In this document: piece after piece, positions 7,970 to 16,927 of the stretch
How positions within the stretch are numbered: the stretch's first letter is position 1
Layout of the letters: each line of letters starts with the position of its first letter
Assembly (NCBI GenBank): GCA_013215375.1
Contig: JABSRB010000044.1
Location: 1-45,484, forward strand
Origin: Oceanospirillaceae bacterium
GTDB taxonomy: Bacteria > Pseudomonadota > Gammaproteobacteria > Pseudomonadales > Balneatricaceae
Length of the DNA: 45,484 bases
Direction: 5' to 3'
Translations under genes and position numbers: made by a program
Notes under the pieces: model-generated
Databases searched by the model: none
What the model saw: only the letters and a program-made list of their open reading frames with translations
Told to the model about the DNA's origin: nothing

Positions 7970-8356
7970 TGCTTACAGGCCTCGTTACTGGCTAACGGCA
8001 TTATTGCTCAGCAGCGCATTCTCAATGAACAGCCGGATTTAGGGATTTTAGATTTAATGCTGCCAGGATGGCTAGAGATGATTATTTGTCGACAAGTAAG
8101 AGGCAATGACAGTGGCTATATTTTAAAGTTAACCGCCAAAGAGGACTAGATCGATCAGATAATAGGTCTGGTGATAGGCCTGGTGATAGGCGTCGATGAT
8201 TATTTAATCAAACCGGTAAAGCCGCGTTTGTTACTGGCAAAAGTTAAATCATTTTTGCGTAAAAAAGAGACTTTTGCTCAGCAAGATAACGCTATTATTA
8301 AACATGGGAGTTTACAGATAGACATGCCACAGCGGCTAGTGCTTTTGACTATATGA
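7970..8356 (+). pseudogene. Decayed RstA-like response regulator (OmpR family)
   Basis: The frame encodes a damaged receiver domain. It reads QPDLGILDLMLPG (phosphoacceptor Asp in LDLMLP), then CRQVR, LTAKED, an in-frame TAG at 8147, then GVDDYLIKPVKPRLLLAKVK. The last stretch matches the beta5-alpha5 region of RstA-type regulators (GADDYIVKPVEPRVLLARI). A 12-base duplication near 8163-8190 has turned GLxxG into GLVIGLVIG. The MDG after the phosphoacceptor is lost. The frame stops shortly after the receiver, and no DNA-binding domain or sensor kinase follows. The segment from 8171 remains open but is not a credible gene. Confidence 0.8.
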
Positions 8357-8435
8357 TTCGCCAACCAAAAATTGCCTCACAAGCGGCCTAATAACCTAGG
8401 GCAATCTAAGCGGTGGTCACAAGCATGGCCACTGT

Positions 8436-9425
8436 TTAGCTAGAACTATTAGCTGTGGAGAAATAGTGGCTAATACGTTGCTCTAACCAATATTGAGGCT
8501 GGAATAAATTACCGCTTATAAAACCTAAGTGGCCGCCGTTTTCAGGCGTTTCAATGCTGATGTTAGCAGGTAGCTGACTAGGATCTGGCAGTATCTTCCC
8601 GCTCATAAACGGGTCGTCTAGGGCCTGGATAATCAAGGTGTTTCCCTGGATCTGAGACAGATATTGTCTAGCGCTAGATTTTTGGTAATACTCTTGAGCA
8701 CCGCTGAAACCGTGAATTTTGGCGGTGTATAAATCATCAAATTGTTCGATACTGCTAATTTTTTTAAGCCCTCGCACACTCAAGCCTATTAACGAAGCGT
8801 AATCGTGCGAGCGAAATTTTTGCTGCAAAGATTTTTTCAAGGGCTTTAACAAGTAGCGTTGGTAGACCCTGGCAAATCCTTGTTGCATGGTGGTTGCGCA
8901 GTATTGCAATTGAACAGGTGCAGAGACTGAAACGGCGGCGCTAAGGGGTGATGAATCGCGATATTCGGCCAGCAGCTTAAGCAACATGTTACCGCCTAGG
9001 GAGTAACCTATGGCGAATAACGCACTCTCTGGGAAGCTCTTTTGCACATGGGTAATCCAAGCTTTGGCGTCTGCTGTATCTCCACTGTGGTAGGCTCTGG
9101 CGGTTCTGTTAGCGCGACCAGAGCAGCCTCTGAAATGCATCAATACGCTAGCGTAGCCCTTTTTATGCAAGTGTTGCATGATCCCTTGGATATAAGGAGA
9201 GCGAAAAGATCCTGCTAGACCGTGAAACAGGATAACAATCGGCTGTTTGCTGTCCTGGACTGGTTTTTGATACCAGTGGCAATCGACAAAATCGCCATCG
9301 GCTAATTCAAATTGTTGTACCTCAAGGTCTATCGGTGGGCACTTGCGTAACAAGGTGGAATATAAGGTTTGTAAGTGTCTATTTTTAAGCCCTGTGGCCG
9401 CTTTAAAATTGTGCATCTGAGTCAT
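8436..9425 (-). CDS. yheT: YheT-family alpha/beta hydrolase
   Basis: The 329-residue predicted cytosolic hydrolase has the N-terminal NRHLQT signature of the YheT/ABHD family, the oxyanion segment LFHGLAGS, the nucleophile elbow GYSLGG (Ser142), an acid at Asp270/271 (LDDPFM) and the catalytic His299 in NGGHLGF. Length and motif spacing match E. coli YheT, a putative carboxylesterase whose physiological substrate is not established. It ends in a long gap toward the response-regulator relic and starts 111 bases downstream of the E2 gene on the same strand, so read-through from the dehydrogenase operon is possible. Confidence 0.9.
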   Translation of the reverse strand: MTQMHNFKAATGLKNRHLQTLYSTLLRKCPPIDLEVQQFELADGDFVDCHWYQKPVQDSKQPIVILFHGLAGSFRSPYIQGIMQHLHKKGYASVLMHFRGCSGRANRTARAYHSGDTADAKAWITHVQKSFPESALFAIGYSLGGNMLLKLLAEYRDSSPLSAAVSVSAPVQLQYCATTMQQGFARVYQRYLLKPLKKSLQQKFRSHDYASLIGLSVRGLKKISSIEQFDDLYTAKIHGFSGAQEYYQKSSARQYLSQIQGNTLIIQALDDPFMSGKILPDPSQLPANISIETPENGGHLGFISGNLFQPQYWLEQRISHYFSTANSSS

Positions 9426-9536
9426 CGGTAGAGGTAATAGCCTATGATAACAGAGGAAATACGCAATAATGTGCCTAGCTATGTGCTTTTATTATATTAA
9501 GCTTTATATCAAAACATAGGAGGTATTTCAGCCCGA

Positions 9537-10670
9537 CTAATCCTTTGCACTTAAATCCTCAATCAATGCCTGCATGAATCTGGCAGCTTCGGCACCAGTG
9601 GCGGCACGATGGTCAAAGGTTAATGACAGCGGTAATATGTTGTGCTCTTGTATCTCACCGTTATGCATCACTAAATTGCTAAAACTTCTGCCGGCACCAA
9701 TGATCGCGATGGTCGGGGGAACCACAATAGGGTTGGCGTATTTGCCACCGATAGAGCCAAAATTGGATAGGGTAATACTGTTACCGCGCAATTGATCTAC
9801 GGGGATTTTTCGATTACTCACTAAGCTTTTTATTTCGCTTATTTTTGCTCTTAATTGCGTGGGGTCGTACTGGGCCACATCTTTTATCACGGGCACAAAA
9901 AGTCCATCTTTTGTATCTACAGCAAGGCCTAAATGCACCTGTTGCAGTAAACGGCGACCTATAGAGTGGCTGTCATACCAAGCGTTTAGGCTAGGTTCTG
10001 TTTTACAGGCCAAGATAATAGCGCGCACTAATCTACCAGTGACATCGGTGCCTTTTGGCCACAAGTAGATGTCTGCATCATCTATGATGGTGACGGGTAC
10101 TACTTCGAGGTGGGCTTGGGCCATGGTTTTGGCCATCGCACGTCGCACGCCTTTAAGCGGTTGCAGTTGGCCTACCTGGGCATAAATTTTCACCACTCTT
10201 TCCACGTCACTGGCTTTAATGGTGCCATCGGGCCCTGAGGGGGTGATGACACTCAAATCTATGTCGTGGCGCTTGGCCAGAGCACGCACCGCTGGGGTGG
10301 CTTTAACCCCAATATGACTGTTACCACTACTTGCCTGGGGGCGCTCGTTAAGTTGCTTGCGATCAGTGGAAATTTCTCCCACCACGGAGTTAGATTCAGT
10401 ACTGGCACTACTTGGTGATGTATCTTGTGCTGTATCAGCTTGAGCAAACTCTAACAGCGGATCGCCAGTGTGGATAATATCGCCGACACTGCCGTAGAGT
10501 TTGCTGATAACGCCAGTACTAGGGCTGGGGATTTCTACGATTGCTTTGGCGGTTTCCATAGCGACTATTACTTGATCGCTGGTGACACTGTCACCTTCCT
10601 TGATAAACCATTCGACTATCTCTGCCTCTGGCAGACCTTCCCCTAAATCGGGTAGCTTAAATATATTCAT
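9537..10670 (-). CDS. 2-oxo acid dehydrogenase E2 component (lipoyl acyltransferase)
   Basis: The 377-residue protein has an N-terminal lipoyl domain with the lipoylated Lys42 in METAKA, a linker, a peripheral E1/E3-binding domain (TPAVRALAKRHDIDL at about 125-140) and a C-terminal acyltransferase domain. It transfers the acyl group from E1 to CoA. The catalytic motif normally reads DHRxxDG; here it is DHRAATG (His354 present, the Asp position is Thr358). I recall the same change in related gammaproteobacterial E2 proteins, so it need not mean inactivity. The start overlaps the E1beta stop as TAATG, giving translational coupling. No E3 gene is present, so a shared lipoamide dehydrogenase is expected elsewhere. 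Pyruvate versus branched-chain substrate is not settled; the thiolase nearby favours branched-chain or acyl-CoA metabolism. Confidence 0.92.
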   Translation of the reverse strand: MNIFKLPDLGEGLPEAEIVEWFIKEGDSVTSDQVIVAMETAKAIVEIPSPSTGVISKLYGSVGDIIHTGDPLLEFAQADTAQDTSPSSASTESNSVVGEISTDRKQLNERPQASSGNSHIGVKATPAVRALAKRHDIDLSVITPSGPDGTIKASDVERVVKIYAQVGQLQPLKGVRRAMAKTMAQAHLEVVPVTIIDDADIYLWPKGTDVTGRLVRAIILACKTEPSLNAWYDSHSIGRRLLQQVHLGLAVDTKDGLFVPVIKDVAQYDPTQLRAKISEIKSLVSNRKIPVDQLRGNSITLSNFGSIGGKYANPIVVPPTIAIIGAGRSFSNLVMHNGEIQEHNILPLSLTFDHRAATGAEAARFMQALIEDLSAKD

Positions 10671-11647
10671 TAGTACTCCATCACTTTTTTGGCAGCGGTT
10701 ATCACTTGTTCGACAGATGGCATGTATTGCTGCTCTAATTTGAAGAGTGGCATCACGGTATCGTGACCTGAAACACGTAGAATGGGGGCAAGTAGTGACG
10801 TCAGCCCTTCCTCGGCAATAATCGCCGAGATCTCAGCGGCGACTGAACCGCTTTTTGCCGCTTCACAAACGATCACACAGCGCCCGGTTTTTTCAACAGA
10901 ATCTAATATAGTGGATTTATCGATGGGTTTTATACTCGCCAGATCAATCACTTCCGCTTCAATGCCCTCTTCACTGAGCTTCTCGGCGGCAGCTAAAGTT
11001 TCCGTCAACATCGCGCCCCAGCTGATTAAGGTTAAGTTATGGCCTTGACGCAAGGTAAAACAAACATCTAATGGCAGTGCAATACCATTATTTTCGACCT
11101 GCTCAGACTGCGCGCGATAGATGCGCTTGGGCTCTAAAAATAGTACAGGATCAGGGTCGCGAATCGCCGCGAGTAACAGGCCATAAGCGCGGGCCGGAGA
11201 GGAGGGGATGACCACTCTGATGCCTGGCACATGAGCAAAAATAGCCTCGGTGCTCTCGCTGTGATGTTCAGGCGCATGTATGCCGCCGCCATAGGGTGCG
11301 CGTAATACCATCGGGCAGCTGAGTCTACCGCGGGTTCTGTTGCGCATGCGGCTCGCGTGGCATAAAAACTGGTCAAATGCGGCGTAGATAAAACCCATGA
11401 ATTGGATTTCCGCGATAGGTTTAAGGCCTTGTGCGGCTAAGCCAATGCTCATACCGCTGATCAGCGATTCTGCCAGTGGTGTATCTATCACCCGCAGCTC
11501 ACCGTATTTTTGCTGTAAATTGTCAGTGGCGCGAAACACGCCGCCGTTGGCGCCGACGTCTTCCCCTAATACAATGACATTGTCATCCACTGACATCTCG
11601 TAATCCATTGCGGCATTGACTGCCTCTATCAAAGTAAATTCAGGCAT
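10670..11647 (-). CDS. 2-oxo acid dehydrogenase E1 beta subunit
   Basis: The 325-residue beta subunit of the thiamine-diphosphate-dependent decarboxylase begins MPEFTLIEAVNAAMDYEM. The open frame extends to 11731, but the ATG at 11647 has an AGGAG ribosome site and matches the family start. Family signatures include VLGEDVGANGGVFRAT, DTPLAESLISGMSIG and GGIHAPEHHSES. With E1alpha it forms the heterotetramer that decarboxylates the 2-oxo acid and reductively acylates the E2 lipoyl group. It starts 10 bases after the E1alpha stop and overlaps E2 by one base. Confidence 0.94.
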   Translation of the reverse strand: MPEFTLIEAVNAAMDYEMSVDDNVIVLGEDVGANGGVFRATDNLQQKYGELRVIDTPLAESLISGMSIGLAAQGLKPIAEIQFMGFIYAAFDQFLCHASRMRNRTRGRLSCPMVLRAPYGGGIHAPEHHSESTEAIFAHVPGIRVVIPSSPARAYGLLLAAIRDPDPVLFLEPKRIYRAQSEQVENNGIALPLDVCFTLRQGHNLTLISWGAMLTETLAAAEKLSEEGIEAEVIDLASIKPIDKSTILDSVEKTGRCVIVCEAAKSGSVAAEISAIIAEEGLTSLLAPILRVSGHDTVMPLFKLEQQYMPSVEQVITAAKKVMEY

Positions 11648-11657
11648 AGCAGCACTC

Positions 11658-12734
11658 CTATTCTCGATGTGACGAAAGTTGTGATAATTGCTGTTGCAGT
11701 TGCTCGGGCATTTCCTGATACATATATTCAAACATAGCGCTGGTCGGTTGTGGGGGCATATCTAAGTACCGCTGGACACTTTCCTCTACCGCTTGAGTGC
11801 ATTGCGTTTGAACTTCTTTTAATTGCGACTCACTGGCATATTTTCGCTCTAACAAAAAATTAGCTAAGCGTTGGATAGGCTCTCTGGCCTGTGCTTGCTC
11901 CAACTCTTGAATAGGTCGGTAGCGGTTGGCATCGTCAGCCGTGGTGTGATCGCTAAGGCGATAGGTGATCGCTTCGATCAAATGTGGACCATTGCCAGCG
12001 CGAGCGCTAGCGATGGCTTTTTCTAATTGGATCTGAGTGGCAATGCAATCATTGCCATCGACTTGCTCACCACTAAAACCACCGGCAATGGCTTTTTGCG
12101 CTAAGGTTTCACAGCGTGATTGTTTATCTCTGGGGACAGAGATCGCCCACTGATTGTTAATCACTACAAACACAATAGGTAGCTGCCATACCCCCGCGGC
12201 ATTCAGCGCCTCGTAAAAATCACCTTCGGAGGTAGCCCCATCACCACAGACAACCACTGCTACTCTTGGTTGTTGACGAAGCTTAAAGGCGTAGGCCACC
12301 CCAATACTGTGTAAACATTGGCTGGCAATAGGGACGTTGAGAGGGAAGTCTTCACGGTTCACGCTATAGTCCATGCCGCGTTCATCACCACCCCAATAAA
12401 GTAGCAGTTCCTCCATTTTAGTACCGCGAATCAGCAGTGTTGAGACATCTCTATAATAGGGGATGAACACATCTTCACTGCGCATAGTGAGGCCAATGGC
12501 AGTACTGATAGCCTCCTGGCCTATGCAAGCAGGGTAAGTGCCTAATCGTCCGGTGCGTTGTAGCGCTATCGCCTTGGTATCAAAAGTGCGTGATAACAGC
12601 ATGTGTTTATAAAATATGAGTAGCGTATCGGCGTTGATACCGTGGCTGGCAAGCTGCTCTTCAGTGATTTTTAGGGTAGATTTGCTGTCTAGAAACTGGG
12701 AGTATTGGACACTAAATTCTGCAATTGTGGTCAT
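11658..12734 (-). CDS. 2-oxo acid dehydrogenase E1 alpha subunit
   Basis: The 358-residue E1alpha carries the thiamine-diphosphate/Mg motif GDGATSEGDFYEALN ending in NN (VINNQWAIS), the substrate-channel segment FIPYYRDVS and the phosphorylation-loop-like YRLSDHTTADDA. The subfamily shares features with both acetyl-transferring pyruvate and branched-chain dehydrogenases. It is the first gene of the E1alpha-E1beta-E2 operon. A 250-base divergent promoter region separates it from the thiolase gene, implying co-regulation. Confidence 0.93.
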   Translation of the reverse strand: MTTIAEFSVQYSQFLDSKSTLKITEEQLASHGINADTLLIFYKHMLLSRTFDTKAIALQRTGRLGTYPACIGQEAISTAIGLTMRSEDVFIPYYRDVSTLLIRGTKMEELLLYWGGDERGMDYSVNREDFPLNVPIASQCLHSIGVAYAFKLRQQPRVAVVVCGDGATSEGDFYEALNAAGVWQLPIVFVVINNQWAISVPRDKQSRCETLAQKAIAGGFSGEQVDGNDCIATQIQLEKAIASARAGNGPHLIEAITYRLSDHTTADDANRYRPIQELEQAQAREPIQRLANFLLERKYASESQLKEVQTQCTQAVEESVQRYLDMPPQPTSAMFEYMYQEMPEQLQQQLSQLSSHRE

Positions 12735-12804
12735 CGTTAGCCCCTTGTTTTAGAAGTAACTCAGATTTAGAAGATGTTAGTTATATTGATTACTTACTAC
12801 TCAC

Positions 12805-12846
12805 TATAGTCGTAAGTTTATAATTTAGACCCGTTTTATGACTATA
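12805..12846. promoter_or_regulatory. Inverted half-sites between the dehydrogenase operon and thiolase
   Basis: TATAGTCGTAA at 12805 and its inverted partner ending GACTATA at 12846 (reverse reading TATAGTCATAA) form two matching half-sites in the divergent promoter region. The perfect core arms are TATAGTC and GACTATA. This could be a site for a shared regulator, but the spacing is wide (28 bases) and no regulator gene is adjacent. Confidence 0.3.
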
Positions 12847-12987
12847 ATTCACCAATTTAGCGCGGTAGGCAATTCTCAGACCATAATTACAAAAAATGAT
12901 TAGTATGAAATTAAGCCTTTTTGTAGCAGGTTGCGGGAAAAGTCATTCGCTTAATATCACCATCAAACTTATATGTGAGGACATTTT

Positions 12988-14178
12988 ATGTCAGATAATC
13001 TTGATCCTATTGTGATCGTTGCAGCCACGCGTACCCCAGTGGGTGGATTAATGGGCCTGTTGAGTGAAACCAGCGCGCCACAATTAGGGGCTATTGCCAT
13101 AAAAGCTGCTATCGAGCGTGCCGCAATAGCAGCTGATGAGATAGATCAGGTCATCATGGGTTGTGTGTTAGCTGCCGGGTTAGGCCAAGCACCGGCGCGC
13201 CAAGCGTCACTGGGTGCAGGTCTGCCTTTGGCAGCAGGTTGTGTCACCATCAACAAAATGTGTGGCTCTGGCATGAAAGCGGTGATGGATGCCCACGATC
13301 AAATTAAGGCGGGCACTAGTGCTGTAATGGTGGCAGGGGGGATGGAAAACATGAGCCAGTCGCCTTATCTGCTACCTAAGGCGCGCAGCGGCATGCGTAT
13401 GGGTCATGGCCAAGTACTGGATTCGATGTTTTATGATGGCTTGGAAGATGCTTTTGAGGGTGGTTTGATGGGCACTTTTGCTCAAGCCACCGCCGATAGT
13501 TATGGCGTGAGCCGCGAGGGTATGGACGATTTCGCTATTGAATCTTTGCGCCGCGCCAACCAGGCTATTAGCCAAGGATGGTTTGATACCGAGATAGCAC
13601 CGGTCACTGTCAAAGCGAGAGGTAGGGAAGAGAGCATTATTAGTGTCGATGAGCAACCAGGTAAAGCTAATCCCGATAAAATCCCCAAGCTTCGCCCGGC
13701 CTTTAGTAAAGAGGGCACTATCACAGCAGCTAATGCCAGTTCTATCTCCGATGGCGGTGCCGCGTTGGTATTGATGCGTGAAAGTGATGCATTAACACGT
13801 GGCTTGCAACCACTTGCTCGTATCGTCGGCCATATGACACATGCACAGCAACCCGCTGAATTTTCGATCGCTCCTATTCAGGCAATCAAGAAACTAATGG
13901 AAAAAATTAGCTGGACTAAAGATGACGTCGATCTGTTTGAAATCAATGAAGCGTTTGCGGTCGTTACCATGTTGGCTACTCAAGAATTGGCGCTGGATCC
14001 GGCCAAAGTCAATATTCACGGCGGTGCCTGCGCACTTGGTCATCCCATTGGCTGCTCCGGTGCACGAATTTTGGTGACGCTGATATATGCGCTAAAGCGT
14101 TTAGGCAAGCAACGTGGCATTGCCTCTTTATGCATCGGCGGTGGTGAGGCCACGGCAATGGCGATCGAAATAGTCTAA
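12988..14178 (+). CDS. Acetyl-CoA C-acyltransferase (thiolase)
   Basis: The 396-residue type II thiolase has nucleophile Cys92 in NKMCGSGMKA, the NEAFAV motif, His352 in GHPIGCSGAR and the acid/base Cys382 in CIGGGEA. It catalyses reversible condensation of two acyl-CoAs or thiolysis of 3-ketoacyl-CoA. The length and the cytosolic acetoacetyl-CoA thiolase-like sequence suit ketone-body or branched-chain amino acid catabolism. It is transcribed divergently from the 2-oxo acid dehydrogenase operon, which would supply the acyl-CoA substrates. GAGG precedes the ATG. Confidence 0.94.
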   Translation: MSDNLDPIVIVAATRTPVGGLMGLLSETSAPQLGAIAIKAAIERAAIAADEIDQVIMGCVLAAGLGQAPARQASLGAGLPLAAGCVTINKMCGSGMKAVMDAHDQIKAGTSAVMVAGGMENMSQSPYLLPKARSGMRMGHGQVLDSMFYDGLEDAFEGGLMGTFAQATADSYGVSREGMDDFAIESLRRANQAISQGWFDTEIAPVTVKARGREESIISVDEQPGKANPDKIPKLRPAFSKEGTITAANASSISDGGAALVLMRESDALTRGLQPLARIVGHMTHAQQPAEFSIAPIQAIKKLMEKISWTKDDVDLFEINEAFAVVTMLATQELALDPAKVNIHGGACALGHPIGCSGARILVTLIYALKRLGKQRGIASLCIGGGEATAMAIEIV

Positions 14179-14185
14179 GGAAGCA

Positions 14186-14264
14186 GGAGAAAAATTCTCC
14201 AGTTAGCCTTTTCCGCAAAGACCTCCTAAAAAGATCAATATGATCTAGCCCTGTAAAGGGCTAG
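14186..14264 (+). terminator. Two hairpins after the thiolase gene (weak terminator)
   Basis: Hairpin one is GGAGAA-AAA-TTCTCC at 14186-14200. Hairpin two is CTAGCCC / GGGCTAG at 14245-14264 with a 6-base loop. Neither is followed by a clear T-tract, so termination may be inefficient or factor-dependent. The remaining ~310 bases to the alginate lyase gene show nothing more than a direct repeat TATGTTAG at 14491 and 14514, possibly regulatory. Confidence 0.45.
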
Positions 14265-14575
14265 TTGTGCTGCGCATCTTATCCCTTTAAAGCAACGTGA
14301 TTAGAAATATATAGCCAAATTTGTGCTGTTATTTTCCTATGATTTTTTGTTGTTACTCCCTGATTTATTAGCCATTCTCTTCCTAAATATCACACTATCG
14401 TTAATCCTAAACTATCTGTTTAAGGGGCAGCAATCTCCTTGATTGAACTATAAAAAAGCATGCTGATATGGATCCTTAGGGAATAACTAGTATGTTAGTT
14501 GTTTGTAATCTGATATGTTAGATTTTGTCAGGTTCAATCTAAGCTGTAAAAAAATAATAAATCTTAGGAGGATTA

Positions 14576-16855
14576 ATGAATAAACTATCCATATCTGCGT
14601 CGTTAGCATTACTGCTGTGCTCGGGTGCTGTCAGTGCGAACAATGCATGCGATGCAAACACACCACTGACTATTATCTCTGCTACGGATGATGGCCTGTT
14701 TGAAGAAACTCACGGTCCAGATAAGCTCATTGACGGGAAATTAGAGGCTGACTCGCGCTGGTCTAACCAATCCCAAGGCGATCCTAAAATAGTGTTGTTT
14801 GATTTAGGCGCAGTGCAGACACTAAAATCATTCAGTATCGCGTGGCATAAAGGCGATAGCCGCTGGTCGGAATTTTCATTGGAAGCCTCTGTTGATGGTA
14901 AAGAATATAAAGAGATAGTCGCCCGTAAAAAGTCTTCAGGGGCAACACTCGAGCTAGAAAAACATGATTTTTCTGCGCTACCAGCACAGTTTATTAAACT
15001 GGTTGGCAACGGTAATGAAAGTAATGATTGGAACAGTATCGTTGAAGTCGTTGCTAAGGGGTGTGGAGTTCCTGTCGAAAAGCCCGCTGCAGCGGTAGTG
15101 ACAGAGCGCAAAGGCACAGGTATCTTTGGATTACATACGGATCGCCCGCCCAGTGAAAACTTTGATTTAAGCGGCTGGTATGTCACTACACCTGCCGATG
15201 ATAATGGCGATGGTAAGTCAGACAGTGTATACGAGAATGAACTAGCTGCTGGGTGGACTGATTCACGTTTCTTTTACACTGACCCTGCCACTGGAGGAAT
15301 GGTTTTTCGCTCGACCCCGGCTGGCGCTAAAACTTCTAAAAATACTAAGTATACCCGTACTGAATTACGCGGCATGTTGCGCAAAGGTAATGAAAGTATT
15401 GCAACACGCCTAGAGGGTGGTGTTCCGAACAAGAATAATTGGGTTTTCTCCTCTGCACCTAAATCTGCTCAACTGCAAGCGGGGGGTGTTGATGGGGTAC
15501 TAAAAGCCACGCTAGCTGTTAACCAAGTCACTCGGCTCGGTAAAGCTTACCAAGTAGGGCGCGTTATTATCGGCCAGATTCACGGTAAAGATGATGAGCC
15601 AATCCGCCTCTATTATCGCAAGTTACCGAAGAATAAATTTGGTTCTATTTACTTTGCTCACGAGCCAGCGACAGGTAAAGAAAAGTGGATAGAAATCATT
15701 GGCGGGCGCAGTGATAGATTAGCGAACCCTGCAGATGGTATCGCCATAGACGAGCTGTTTAGCTACGAAATTGAAGTAAAAGGTAAACCTGAAGGCGACA
15801 AGATTATTCCCATGTTGCACGTGAAAATCATTCGCGATGATGGCTCAGAAGTAAGTGCTGAACCCTATGATATGCGCGCCAGTGGTTTCAACGTGGAAAA
15901 TGAATTCATGTTTTTTAAAGCCGGTGCTTATTCGCAAAATAACACTAGCCCAGAGCCTGAAACAGACTTTGATAAGGTCATCTTTTACAAACTAGATTAC
16001 TCACATTCACCAGTGGTTGCAGGCGAAATGGCTGTTAGCTCATCGACCAAAGCTATTGCGGTACCTGTCAATCAGGCTGCAGTGGCACCCGCGGTGACAG
16101 GGGTTGTGTTTGATGATAGCTTTAATGATGGCGGCCGTGATGATGGCGCTGATAAAATGGATAGCAACTGGTGGACAACCACTAACAGTAGCGCGTTAGA
16201 AATAGCTAAAGGCTCTTTAGGACTAGTGTCTGGAGGCTCTGGCCGCGGTATTCGTACGACGTTCCCTGCGCAAAATTTAACGGTAGGCCAGACTTTAAAT
16301 GCGACCTTTACCTTCACTACGCCTGCGACGATTGGCAGCAAACGTGACTCTGCATTTCGTATAGCACTGTATGACAAATTAGGTCGTGCAGCGCTAGAAA
16401 GCGATCAATCGGCATCCTCTAAAAAGCCAAATATGGCATACGATGGTTTGCCTGGTTACATGATCGATTTTGATGTGGCACTTAAAGATCCCTCTAAAGC
16501 GAACATTAATATCCGTAAACACAAGGATACTAACCAAGGGCGTTTATTGGGTACCACTAAAGGCTATAAAGAGCTGGCCGCTGGTGGCAGTGGTTACGAG
16601 ATACTAGCCCAGACAACTTATACCGGTAGTATTGCGTTGAAGAAATTGACGAATGGTATCCAGGTATCTGGCTCGTTGAGGCAGGGGGGGAAGCTAGTGA
16701 CTGAGTTTAGCCATGTTGATGCAGGCAGTGTGGTAAATAATTTTGGCATGTTAGCTTTTCATGTGAACAGTAAGACGTTCGGCTCTTCTAAAAAGAAAGA
16801 TACGCCAGATAATGGTATTGATTTCTCTAACGTGAAAGTTGAAATTCTAAAGTAA
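14576..16855 (+). CDS. Secreted polysaccharide lyase family 7 alginate lyase with F5/8-type CBM
   Basis: The 759-residue secreted enzyme has a signal peptide at 1-21 (cleavage after AVSA). Residues 30-165 form an F5/8 type C (CBM32-like) domain bounded by Cys25 and Cys163. Residues ~190-480 are the PL7 catalytic domain with its three signatures: RTELRG at 261-266, QIH at 334-336 (Gln334, His336) and FFKAGAYSQN at 446-455 (catalytic-type Tyr452). After a Pro/Ala/Val linker, residues ~511-759 form a C-terminal beta-sandwich-like module that I do not recognise. PL7 enzymes cleave alginate by beta-elimination. The start has an AGGAGG ribosome site. No other alginate-use genes are adjacent, so this is a stand-alone lyase. 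Confidence 0.92.
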   Translation: MNKLSISASLALLLCSGAVSANNACDANTPLTIISATDDGLFEETHGPDKLIDGKLEADSRWSNQSQGDPKIVLFDLGAVQTLKSFSIAWHKGDSRWSEFSLEASVDGKEYKEIVARKKSSGATLELEKHDFSALPAQFIKLVGNGNESNDWNSIVEVVAKGCGVPVEKPAAAVVTERKGTGIFGLHTDRPPSENFDLSGWYVTTPADDNGDGKSDSVYENELAAGWTDSRFFYTDPATGGMVFRSTPAGAKTSKNTKYTRTELRGMLRKGNESIATRLEGGVPNKNNWVFSSAPKSAQLQAGGVDGVLKATLAVNQVTRLGKAYQVGRVIIGQIHGKDDEPIRLYYRKLPKNKFGSIYFAHEPATGKEKWIEIIGGRSDRLANPADGIAIDELFSYEIEVKGKPEGDKIIPMLHVKIIRDDGSEVSAEPYDMRASGFNVENEFMFFKAGAYSQNNTSPEPETDFDKVIFYKLDYSHSPVVAGEMAVSSSTKAIAVPVNQAAVAPAVTGVVFDDSFNDGGRDDGADKMDSNWWTTTNSSALEIAKGSLGLVSGGSGRGIRTTFPAQNLTVGQTLNATFTFTTPATIGSKRDSAFRIALYDKLGRAALESDQSASSKKPNMAYDGLPGYMIDFDVALKDPSKANINIRKHKDTNQGRLLGTTKGYKELAAGGSGYEILAQTTYTGSIALKKLTNGIQVSGSLRQGGKLVTEFSHVDAGSVVNNFGMLAFHVNSKTFGSSKKKDTPDNGIDFSNVKVEILK

Positions 16856-16872
16856 GTAAGACGATAACGAAC

Positions 16873-16899
16873 AAGTGTCCGCTTTGCGGGCACTTTTTT
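16873..16899 (+). terminator. Intrinsic terminator of the alginate lyase gene
   Basis: The stem AAGTGTCCGC / GCGGGCACTT (one G-T wobble) with a TTT loop is followed by TTTTTT. It ends 44 bases after the stop codon. Confidence 0.93.
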
Positions 16900-16901
16900 C
16901 A

Positions 16902-16927
16902 CTTGATCTGCAAATATGCAGATCAAG
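16902..16927. repeat. Perfect 11-bp hairpin
   Basis: CTTGATCTGCA and TGCAGATCAAG are perfect complements around an AATA loop. The hairpin sits right after the lyase terminator and overlaps the stop codon of the small minus-strand ORF, so it may act as that ORF's terminator, although no T-tract follows. Confidence 0.7.

Noticed and set aside
8171-8356. Short ORF of 61 residues resembling a response-regulator C-terminal receiver part
   Set aside because: It is the 3' part of a decayed receiver gene. The same frame upstream of an in-frame TAG carries the rest of the receiver.
12901-13011. Plus-strand ATG frame of 36 residues before the thiolase (MKLSLFVAGC)
   Set aside because: It has no ribosome site and runs into the thiolase coding sequence in another frame.
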